Below, in pieces: positions 1-6,584 of a stretch of 64,000 nucleotides of DNA (its first letter is position 1; each line of letters begins with the position of its first letter). Position numbers and translations under genes: made by a program. The stretch covers positions 124,001 to 188,000 of the forward strand of contig NZ_QLMC01000002.1 in assembly GCF_003259745.1 (NCBI RefSeq), written 5' to 3'. The notes below the pieces were generated by a model. It was not told where the DNA came from, did not search any database, and worked only from the letters and a program-made list of their open reading frames with translations. Origin of the DNA: Larkinella arboricola (GTDB lineage Bacteria > Bacteroidota > Bacteroidia > Cytophagales > Spirosomataceae).

Positions 1-1336
1 CCACAGCCTGCTCCGTCGGAATACCCCGCTGGTTGCAGTAGAACAACTGATCTTCACCGATTTTGGACGTCGTGGCTTCGTGCTCGACGGTCGCGGTCTG
101 GTTGTTTACTTCGATATACGGGAACGTGTGCGCTCCGCAGCGGTCGCCCAGCAGGAGGGAGTCACACTGGGAGTAGTTACGGGCGTTTTCGGCCCGTTTA
201 AACACCTGCACCAGCCCCCGGTAAGCGTTCTGGCTCCGACCCGCCGAAATTCCTTTCGATACAATCCGGCTTTTGGTGTTTTTACCGACGTGGATCATCT
301 TGGTTCCGGTATCGGCCTGCTGGAAGTTGTTTGTAACGGCTACGGAGTAGAACTCCCCGATCGAGTAGTCGCCTTTCAGAATCACCGACGGATATTTCCA
401 GGTGATAGCCGAACCGGTTTCCACCTGCGTCCAGGAGATTTTCGAGTGCGCTCCTTCACAAATACCGCGTTTGGTAACGAAGTTGTAAATACCGCCCCGG
501 CCTTCTTTGTCGCCCGGATACCAGTTCTGAACCGTCGAGTACTTGATTTCGGCTTCCTTAGCCGCCACCAGCTCAACCACAGCCGCATGCAACTGGTTTT
601 CGTCGCGCATCGGGGCCGTACAGCCTTCCAGATAACTTACATACGAACCTTCGTCGGCCACGATCAGTGTCCGTTCAAACTGCCCGGTTCCGGCGGCATT
701 AATCCGGAAATAGGTCGATAATTCCATCGGACACCGAACGCCTTTCGGAATGTAACAGAATGAACCGTCGGAGAAGACCGCCGAGTTAAGGGCCGCAAAA
801 TAGTTGTCGCGGGGTGGAACCACCGAACCCAGGTATTTGCGGACCAGTTCAGGGTGTTCCTGAACGGCTTCGGTCATCGAGCAGAAAATAATGCCCAGAT
901 CTTTCAGTTTATCTTTAAACGTAGTGGCAATGGAAACCGAGTCGATAACGGCATCCACTGCAACACCCGACAGGCGTTCCTGTTCCTGTAGGGAGATACC
1001 AAGCCGCTCAAAAGTAGCCCGCAGTTCCGGATCGATCTCGTCCAGACTGTTTACGGTTTTCTTTTGCTTTGGAGCGGAATAATATTTAAGTGCCTGATAG
1101 TCAATTGGAGGATACTTCAAGTTTGACCAGTGTGGTTCTTTCAAAGTTTCCCAATACCGATATGCTTTCAACCGCCATTCCAATAACCATTCCGGCTCGT
1201 TTTTCTTGGCGGAGATGAACCGAACAATGTCTTCATTCAGACCCATCGGTGCTTCATCCGCTTCGATTAATGTTTCGAAACCGTACTTGTATTCGGAATT
1301 GGTAATACTTTCTAAAATTTCAACGTCTTTGCTCAT
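1..1336 (-). CDS. sufB: Fe-S cluster assembly protein SufB (3' end beyond window)
   Basis: Scaffold subunit of the SUF iron-sulfur assembly machine; it works with SufC and SufD in the cytoplasm to build and transfer clusters. Reading the minus strand from the ATG at 1336 gives an open frame of 445 codons that runs off the left edge. The translation starts [20 protein letters not shown] and carries typical SufB stretches such as [40 protein letters not shown] and, near the edge, [20 protein letters not shown], which holds the conserved Cys region. Family members are about 480 residues, so only the last few dozen should be missing. The start is the first ATG of the frame and matches the usual SufB N-terminus. 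sufC and sufD probably follow to the left, outside the window (inference). Plus-strand open frames across this stretch are shadows. Confidence 0.95.
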   Translation of the reverse strand, partial: MSKDVEILESITNSEYKYGFETLIEADEAPMGLNEDIVRFISAKKNEPEWLLEWRLKAYRYWETLKEPHWSNLKYPPIDYQALKYYSAPKQKKTVNSLDEIDPELRATFERLGISLQEQERLSGVAVDAVIDSVSIATTFKDKLKDLGIIFCSMTEAVQEHPELVRKYLGSVVPPRDNYFAALNSAVFSDGSFCYIPKGVRCPMELSTYFRINAAGTGQFERTLIVADEGSYVSYLEGCTAPMRDENQLHAAVVELVAAKEAEIKYSTVQNWYPGDKEGRGGIYNFVTKRGICEGAHSKISWTQVETGSAITWKYPSVILKGDYSIGEFYSVAVTNNFQQADTGTKMIHVGKNTKSRIVSKGISAGRSQNAYRGLVQVFKRAENARNYSQCDSLLLGDRCGAHTFPYIEVNNQTATVEHEATTSKIGEDQLFYCNQRGIPTEQAV

Positions 1337-1489
1337 GATTGGTTGCGGACTAATACACGCAAAAGTCTATAGGATAAACAAAACGGATGGGAGGTCTGTT
1401 CCGCTCAGGATAGGCAAATATCGGAAAGTTTCCCGTTACTTCGTATAAATGTCTAGAATCCGGTGGTCTTCAACTGGTTTGGTGGGCCG

Positions 1490-1978
1490 TCAGTCTTTGT
1501 CCATCGGTACGTTGACGCCGAAAGGAATGGGACGCGAAATCCGTTCTTCCAGCGAAATAAAGGTTTCGGTCCGCTGAATCCCGGCTACTTTCTGAATTTT
1601 ATCGTGCAGCACTTCGCGCAGGTGCTGGGTGTCGCGGCAGACTATTTTGGCAAAAATGCTGTAAATACCGGTAGTGTAGTGAATGTTAACCACTTCCGGA
1701 ATTTTCAGCAATTCGGTCGCGACGGTTTCGTACAGGGAGCTTTTGTCGAGATAAATGCCCAGAAAACCGCTGATGTCCCACCCCAGTTTGGTGTGGTCAA
1801 TCACCAGTTGCGAACCCCGCACGATCCCCATCTGTTCCATTTTCTTCATCCGGACGTGCACAGTCCCTCCTGAGACGAAAATCCGTTTTCCTATTTCGGT
1901 GTAAGCCATATTGGCATCTTCCATTAACAGGGTCAGGATTTTGAGATCAACATTATCAATCTCTAAATTTTTTTCCAT
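1490..1978 (-). CDS. Lrp/AsnC family transcriptional regulator
   Basis: 162-residue one-domain-plus-RAM regulator. Residues about 7-60 form the winged helix-turn-helix (NVDLKILTLLMEDANMAYTE then GKRIFVSGGTVHVRMKKMEQ); residues about 75-150 form the AsnC ligand-binding/oligomer domain (GWDISGFLGIYLDKSS, VVNIHYTTGIYSIFAKIVCR). Members bind DNA as dimers or octamers and respond to amino acids; which one is sensed here cannot be read from the sequence. It lies 153 bp upstream of sufB on the same strand and is divergent from the RNA gene at 2102-2451, with an AT-rich spacer of about 120 bp between them, so it could act on either side. The ATG at 1978 gives the normal family length. Confidence 0.93.
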   Translation of the reverse strand: MEKNLEIDNVDLKILTLLMEDANMAYTEIGKRIFVSGGTVHVRMKKMEQMGIVRGSQLVIDHTKLGWDISGFLGIYLDKSSLYETVATELLKIPEVVNIHYTTGIYSIFAKIVCRDTQHLREVLHDKIQKVAGIQRTETFISLEERISRPIPFGVNVPMDKD

Positions 1979-2062
1979 CTAAGTTGAGAAAATTTTAATT
2001 TCATCAACAAAATACGCCATATTTTGAAAAAACAGAAATTTTTACAAAATTTTTATAAAAGA

Positions 2063-2095
2063 TTTGCAAATGAGTGGCGTTTTGTATTAACTTTG
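2063..2095 (+). promoter_or_regulatory. Bacteroidota-type promoter for the tRNA-like RNA
   Basis: TTTG at 2063-2066 and TAACTTTG at 2088-2095, separated by 21 bp. This is a full match to the Bacteroidota -33/-7 consensus TTTG...TAnnTTTG. Transcription would begin near 2101-2103. No protein start codon follows until 2523, so the promoter most likely serves the structured RNA. Confidence 0.72.
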
Positions 2096-2154
2096 TATTG
2101 TTAAATCAAAGCAGGCAGGTCAAGCGGTGATGATTTGACAAAGTTCTACTACAC

Positions 2155-2314
2155 TGTAGGGTGTCGAAATTGGCAGACGTGCCCTCCTGTCTCGGGGGTG
2201 GTGAGTTCGGGATAAACGCAGCATAATGCCGCTTGCAAAAGCGACTGGGGTTGACCACCAGAAGTTGTACTGTAGCTAACCGCACCGTGGGTGGTTCGAG
2301 TCCCCCTCCTACAG
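2155..2314 (+). ncRNA. tRNA-like RNA with an oversized variable region
   Basis: The ends fold like a class II tRNA. Acceptor TGTAGGG (2155-2161) pairs with TCCTACA (2307-2313), with one G-T wobble. T8, a D arm of leucine type (TCGAAATTGGCAGACG, 2164-2179) with G18 G19 at 2172-2173, and an anticodon-like hairpin CCCTC/CTGTCTC/GGGGG (2182-2198) follow. The T arm has stem 2290-2294/2302-2306 (one T-C mismatch) and loop TTCGAGT. Between anticodon arm and T arm lie 91 nt (2199-2289) instead of the usual 4-24. The insert contains TGGTG/CACCA (2199-2203/2256-2260) and a GCAA tetraloop hairpin (2230-2243). The loop would show GTC with a pyrimidine at position 37, which is abnormal, and no CCA is encoded (GCAC follows). 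It could be a tRNA with an intervening sequence, a non-decoding tRNA mimic or a decayed tRNA. It has its own promoter and terminator. Confidence 0.6.
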
Positions 2315-2351
2315 CACTGGCTTAAATGCCGCAACAAAATTAATGGCTTCG

Positions 2352-2372
2352 GCAGCTCAATTCTGTAGCTGC
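2352..2372 (+). other. Stem-loop in the 3' part of the tRNA-like transcript
   Basis: GCAGCT (2352-2357) pairs with AGCTGC (2367-2372) around a 9-nt loop; outside it AATGC (2325-2329) can pair with GCATT (2371-2375). The hairpin sits between the tRNA-like body and the terminator and carries a further copy of CTGTAG (2363-2368). Confidence 0.45.
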
Positions 2373-2415
2373 ATTCCGATTGGTTTTTAGTTTGTTGATG
2401 AAGTGTAATCTTAAC

Positions 2416-2451
2416 ACGCCGGCTCAGGTTGAGGCCGGCGTTGTTTGTTTT
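2416..2451 (+). terminator. Intrinsic terminator of the tRNA-like RNA unit
   Basis: ACGCCGGC (2416-2423) pairs with GCCGGCGT (2434-2441), extended inward by TCA/TGA with one bulge, and is followed by a T-rich tail (TGTTTGTTTTT). With the promoter at 2063-2095 it defines a primary transcript of about 350 nt. Confidence 0.75.
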
Positions 2452-2522
2452 TAAGCCATTTGCGCTTTCTTTGCCATTCTGACGGCGGACCTGATTTTCC
2501 TCCGCCGAAATGAACAATTCCG

Positions 2523-3749
2523 ATGTCCGACCCCGTTACGCTTGGCGTTCTCTTCCTTATTCTTGCGGTTGTTCTTTCCACGGCGGATAGCCCGCGGCCA
2601 TTCTGGCAACGGTTTTACCACTATGTTCCGGCCACCTTACTTTGTTACTTTCTGCCTTCCTTATTAAATACGTTTGGCTGGGTCGATGCCGACAACACGG
2701 CTTTGTACCCGATCGTTTCGCGTGTTTTGCTGCCTGCTTCGCTGGTGCTTTTTACGCTCAGTGTCGATTTTAAGGCGTTTCGGCGGCTGGGCCGAAAGTC
2801 TATGCTGATGTTTGCGGCTTCGGCCGTCAGCATCATGCTGGGCGGGCCGCTGGCGGTTTGGCTGATTGCACAGCTTGCTCCGGAGCTGGTAGGAGGGCAG
2901 GGGCCGGATGCCGTCTGGCGCGGACTGGCCACGCTGGCCGGAACCTGGATTGGCGGAGGGGCCAACCAAACGGCGTTGAAGGAAGTTTTTCAGCCCAGCA
3001 GCAACCTGTTTTCGGCCATTGTAACCGTCGATGTATTTATTTCCAACCTCTGGCTGGGCGTTTTGCTGTACGGGACCGGTCAGGCAACCACCATCGACCG
3101 CTGGCTTCGGGCCGACGCCAGTGCGGTGGAGGAAGTCAAAGACCGGGTTCGTCATCAGGTGGAAGCTATTCGAAGAATACCGTCGTCTACCGATCTGATG
3201 GTCATTCTGGCCATTGGGTTTGGCGCTACGGCGGTGGCTCACGCGCTGGCCGGAGTGATTGCACCCTATATCGATCAGCATTCGCCTTTGTTAAGCCAAT
3301 TCAGCCTGAATGCGCCGTTTTTCTGGATTGTGGGGCTGGCTACCGCCATCGGTATTGGTCTGTCGTTTACAAAGGCCCGCAATCTGGAAGGGGCCGGTGC
3401 ATCAAAAGTGGCCACGGTTTTTCTTTACCTGATGATTGCTACCATTGGGTTGAAAATGAACATTCTGGCTATTGCCGATCATCCCGGTCTGATTCTGGTA
3501 GGACTGGTCTGGATGCTTTTTCATGTGCTGTTAATGATCGGTTTCAGTCGGTTAATCCGGGCGCCGTATTTCTTCCTGGCCGTAGGCAGTCAGGCTTGTA
3601 TTGGAGGCCCGGCCACCGCGCCGATTATTGCGGCTGCTTTTCACCCGGTTCTGGCCCCGGTGGGCGTGCTGATGGCTATTCTGGGGTATGCCGTCGGTAC
3701 TTACATGGGGTACGTTTGCGGTATCCTGATGCAACTGGTTTCGCCCTGA
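2523..3749 (+). CDS. DUF819 family membrane protein (putative transporter)
   Basis: 408 residues with about ten hydrophobic segments spread over the length, for example residues 5-20 (LGVLFLILAVVLSTA), 88-112, 218-245 and 365-400. The pattern LAGTWIGGGANQTALKEVF and the C-terminal SQACIGGPATAPIIAAAFHP are typical of the DUF819 (YjcL-like) family, integral inner-membrane proteins of unknown substrate. The ATG at 2523 gives a normal N-terminus with a TM segment right after it. The gene lies about 70 bp after the RNA terminator and 132 bp before lepA, so it is probably transcribed on its own. Function is not established for the family; transport is inferred from the fold. Confidence 0.9.
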   Translation: MSDPVTLGVLFLILAVVLSTADSPRPFWQRFYHYVPATLLCYFLPSLLNTFGWVDADNTALYPIVSRVLLPASLVLFTLSVDFKAFRRLGRKSMLMFAASAVSIMLGGPLAVWLIAQLAPELVGGQGPDAVWRGLATLAGTWIGGGANQTALKEVFQPSSNLFSAIVTVDVFISNLWLGVLLYGTGQATTIDRWLRADASAVEEVKDRVRHQVEAIRRIPSSTDLMVILAIGFGATAVAHALAGVIAPYIDQHSPLLSQFSLNAPFFWIVGLATAIGIGLSFTKARNLEGAGASKVATVFLYLMIATIGLKMNILAIADHPGLILVGLVWMLFHVLLMIGFSRLIRAPYFFLAVGSQACIGGPATAPIIAAAFHPVLAPVGVLMAILGYAVGTYMGYVCGILMQLVSP

Positions 3750-3839
3750 TTTTCCGGCAAAAAACGCCGTTTGGACAAAAAGAAACCGGGTCTGTGCGGA
3801 CAGCCGGCAGAGTTCGACGACAATCTGCGCTTTTTTAAG

Positions 3840-3847
3840 TAATTTTG
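3840..3847 (+). promoter_or_regulatory. Candidate -7 box upstream of lepA
   Basis: TAATTTTG matches TAnnTTTG and lies 34 bp before the GTG start. No exact TTTG is seen at the -33 spacing, so only half of the promoter is supported. Confidence 0.45.
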
Positions 3848-3881
3848 TATTTACACCGAGATAGACAACCGTTTTCACAGC

Positions 3882-5669
3882 GTGAAGCATATTCGTAATT
3901 TTTGCATTATTGCCCATATCGACCACGGCAAAAGTACTCTTGCCGACCGATTGCTGGAATTTACCAAAACCGTTGGGTCACGCGATATGCAGGCCCAATT
4001 GCTGGACGATATGGATCTGGAGCGGGAGCGCGGCATTACCATCAAGAGCCACGCCATTCAGATGAATTATCTGTACAAAGGGGAAAGCTATACGCTCAAC
4101 CTGATCGACACGCCGGGCCACGTCGACTTTTCCTATGAAGTATCCCGTTCCATTGCCGCCTGCGAAGGCGCCCTGCTGCTGGTCGATGCGTCACAGGGAA
4201 CGGAAGCCCAGACGATTTCGAACCTGTATCTGGCGATGAATAATGATCTGGTGATCATTCCGGTCCTGAATAAAATCGACCTGCCCGGCGCCATGCCGGA
4301 AGAGGTAAAGGACGAGATGGTTGACCTGATTGGCTGCGAACGCGACGACATTATTCCGGCCAGCGGAAAAGAGGGCATCGGTATTGAAGCCATTCTGAAC
4401 GCCATTGTCGAGCGGATTCCGCCCCCGAAAGGTGATCCGGACGGCGAATTGCAGGCCCTGATTTTTGATTCGCAGTTCAACTCCTACCGCGGTATCGAGG
4501 TTATTTTCCGGGTTAAAAACGGCCGCATCCGCAAGGGTGACAAGGTCAAGTTTATGGCAACCGGGAAAGAATATTTTGCCGACGAAATCGGTACGCTTAA
4601 ATTGACGCAGGAGCCGAAGGATGTCATCGAATGTGGTGACGTAGGCTACCTGATTTCGGGAATCAAAGTGGCGAAGGAGGTGAAGGTCGGCGATACCATC
4701 ACCCACCTGGCAAATCCAGCTTCCTCGGCCATTCAGGGTTTTGAGGAAGTGAAACCGATGGTTTTTGCCGGTATTTATCCGGTGGATACCAGCGAGTTTG
4801 AAGAGCTTCGGGAAGCGATGGAGAAACTCCAGCTGAACGATGCGTCGCTTGTTTGGGAGCCGGAAACGTCGGCGGCTCTGGGCTTCGGTTTCCGTTGCGG
4901 TTTCCTCGGAATGCTGCACATGGAAATTGTGCAGGAAAGGCTCGAACGGGAGTTCGACATGACAGTTATTACAACCGTGCCGTCCGTACGGTTTGAAGTT
5001 ATTACGACCAAGGGTGAGACGCTTCAGGTCAGTGCCCCGGCCGAAATGCCCGATCCCAGCAGCATCGACTGGATTGAAGAACCGTTCATTAAAGCGCAGA
5101 TCATCTCCAAAGCGGAATACGTCGGGGCCATCATCGGCCTTTGTATGGATAAACGCTCGGTGTTCAAAAACCAGCTTTACCTGACCGCCGACCGCGTTGA
5201 ACTTCAGTTTGAAATGCCGCTGGCGGAAGTTGTTTTTGACTTCTTTGACAAGCTGAAAACCATCTCACGCGGCTATGCGTCGCTCGACTACGAGTTTCTG
5301 GGCAACCGCGAATCGACCATGGTGAAGCTCGATATCATGCTCAACGGCGAAGGCGTCGATGCGCTTTCGGCCATTGTGCACCGGGATAAAGCGTATGAGT
5401 GGGGGAAAAAGCTCTGCGAAAAATTGCGCGAGTTGCTGCCCCGTCAGCAGTTTGAAATTGCCATCCAGGCGGCTATCGGGCAGAAGATTATTGCCCGCGA
5501 AACCGTAAAAGCCCTTCGCAAAGACGTTTTGGCCAAGTGTTACGGTGGTGACATTAGCCGGAAACGGAAACTGCTCGAAAAGCAGAAAAAAGGGAAGAAG
5601 CGGATGCGCCAGGTTGGTAACGTCGAGATTCCGCAGGAAGCTTTTATGGCCGTCCTGAAGATTAACTAA
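3882..5669 (+). CDS. lepA: Elongation factor 4 (LepA), back-translocating GTPase
   Basis: 595 residues, the usual length. LepA is a ribosome-binding GTPase that can move a stalled ribosome one step back. G1 is AHIDHGKST (residues 11-19), G3 DTPGH (76-80), G4 NKID (130-133). Domain II and the EF-G-like domains follow, and the LepA-specific C-terminal domain ends in a basic stretch ([19 protein letters not shown]). The start is GTG at 3882: the next residues [15 protein letters not shown] match the family start, and no ATG exists in a better place. A 19-bp perfect hairpin follows the stop. The window gives no operon partner. Confidence 0.97.
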   Translation: MKHIRNFCIIAHIDHGKSTLADRLLEFTKTVGSRDMQAQLLDDMDLERERGITIKSHAIQMNYLYKGESYTLNLIDTPGHVDFSYEVSRSIAACEGALLLVDASQGTEAQTISNLYLAMNNDLVIIPVLNKIDLPGAMPEEVKDEMVDLIGCERDDIIPASGKEGIGIEAILNAIVERIPPPKGDPDGELQALIFDSQFNSYRGIEVIFRVKNGRIRKGDKVKFMATGKEYFADEIGTLKLTQEPKDVIECGDVGYLISGIKVAKEVKVGDTITHLANPASSAIQGFEEVKPMVFAGIYPVDTSEFEELREAMEKLQLNDASLVWEPETSAALGFGFRCGFLGMLHMEIVQERLEREFDMTVITTVPSVRFEVITTKGETLQVSAPAEMPDPSSIDWIEEPFIKAQIISKAEYVGAIIGLCMDKRSVFKNQLYLTADRVELQFEMPLAEVVFDFFDKLKTISRGYASLDYEFLGNRESTMVKLDIMLNGEGVDALSAIVHRDKAYEWGKKLCEKLRELLPRQQFEIAIQAAIGQKIIARETVKALRKDVLAKCYGGDISRKRKLLEKQKKGKKRMRQVGNVEIPQEAFMAVLKIN

Positions 5670-5674
5670 TTGAA

Positions 5675-5719
5675 ACGGCTGGTTCGTTTACGGCAACGTC
5701 CCGTAAACGAACCAGCCGT
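5675..5719 (+). terminator. Terminator after lepA, 19-bp perfect stem
   Basis: 5675-5693 is perfectly complementary to 5701-5719 with a 7-nt loop; a short ATTTT follows. The stem length suits an intrinsic terminator of lepA, although the T run is modest. Confidence 0.75.
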
Positions 5720-5750
5720 ATTTTAAACGTGTATTTTCGATAATCTTCTG

Positions 5751-6497
5751 ATGCGTAACGCACTAGTTGTTGTTTGGCTAACTATGTTTGCCGCGCATTC
5801 AGCGCTGGCCCAATCAGGCCCCCGGCTGGTAAGAACTCACGTGACGGAATTTGTTCTGAAGGCACTGGATGAACAGACCAAAGCGGAACTATCGGCTACG
5901 TATCGAATCAAGGTAACTCGGTCGAAAAGGGAGTTCAATGGGCAGAGTTCGCCGGGACGGCCCTTTGTGTTTTCCCTCGGAAAAACCGATACATTGATTA
6001 TCAATACAACGGCGGAGGGTTATTACCCGATGGAGGAAGTGCTGCTGGTGCCGTGTGATACCTGCGCCAACTACGAGCATCTGGCGTTGATGGAAAAAAT
6101 CGAATCGGAAAAGGCCGCCCAACCCGACAGCATATTCCGTAACCTAAAGGTAAACGACAAAATCCGGCTCGATAACGTCTATTTTGATCAGAGCAGTTAC
6201 GTCCTGCGGAAAGAATCGTATCCGCAGCTCGATAAGTTACTGAATACCCTTAACAGTTACCCAAAACTGGTCATCGAAATTGCCGGTCATACCGATAACG
6301 TCGGCGACCGCCGACTGAACCAATCCCTTTCCGAAAACCGGGCCCGCGTCATTACCAATTACCTCATCCAGCGGGGCGTTGCCGCCCGCCGGTTGCAATA
6401 CCAGGGCTACGGTGATACGCGCCCGGCGGCTCCCAACGACAATGAAGCCAACAAAAAGAAAAACCGGCGCGTCGAGTTTACCGTACTGGCAAATTGA
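5751..6497 (+). CDS. OmpA-domain outer-membrane/periplasmic protein
   Basis: 248 residues. Residues 1-20 are a Sec signal peptide (MRNALVVVWLTMFAAHSALA, cleavage before Q21). Residues about 25-125 form a beta-rich N-terminal part of the kind that resembles a carboxypeptidase-like or PEGA module. Residues about 137-246 are an OmpA C-terminal peptidoglycan-binding domain: DNVYFDQSSYVL, then EIAGHTDNVG, then LSENRARVITNYLIQRGV and RRVEFTV. Such proteins tie the outer membrane to the wall. The ATG at 5751 puts the signal peptide at the very start. It is convergent with the TonB-dependent receptor gene; an inverted repeat separates the two stops. Confidence 0.9.
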   Translation: MRNALVVVWLTMFAAHSALAQSGPRLVRTHVTEFVLKALDEQTKAELSATYRIKVTRSKREFNGQSSPGRPFVFSLGKTDTLIINTTAEGYYPMEEVLLVPCDTCANYEHLALMEKIESEKAAQPDSIFRNLKVNDKIRLDNVYFDQSSYVLRKESYPQLDKLLNTLNSYPKLVIEIAGHTDNVGDRRLNQSLSENRARVITNYLIQRGVAARRLQYQGYGDTRPAAPNDNEANKKKNRRVEFTVLAN

Positions 6498-6584
6498 GTG
6501 ATGAGTTAAGAGTTAAGAGTGATGAATTAAGAGTTGGCTGCCGCCCATTTAACTCATCACTCTTAACTCTTCATTCTTAATTCC
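6498..6584. repeat. Gene-end inverted repeat built from GAGTTAA-like words
   Basis: The left arm repeats GAGTTAAGA-type words (6503-6535); the right arm repeats the complement (ACTCTTAACTC-type, 6550-6583). The whole interval between the two convergent stops (OmpA gene and TonB receptor gene) is this repeat, so it probably folds as a bidirectional terminator. A related element lies at 32773-32854. Confidence 0.7.

Noticed and set aside
2155-2314. Group I intron in a tRNA-Leu gene
   Set aside because: The insert is about 70-90 nt, far below the size of a group I intron, and the anticodon stem is intact, so the extra sequence is in the variable region, not in the anticodon loop.
2102-2451. tmRNA (ssrA)
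   Set aside because: Length of the transcript is similar, but there is no tag-peptide frame ending in an ALAA-like sequence, no alanine-type G3-U70 pair in the acceptor, and the D arm is of leucine type.
2149-2517. Minus-strand open frame of 122 codons across the tRNA-like RNA
   Set aside because: It is antisense to a well-supported structured RNA unit, has no recognised domain and crosses the terminator hairpin.
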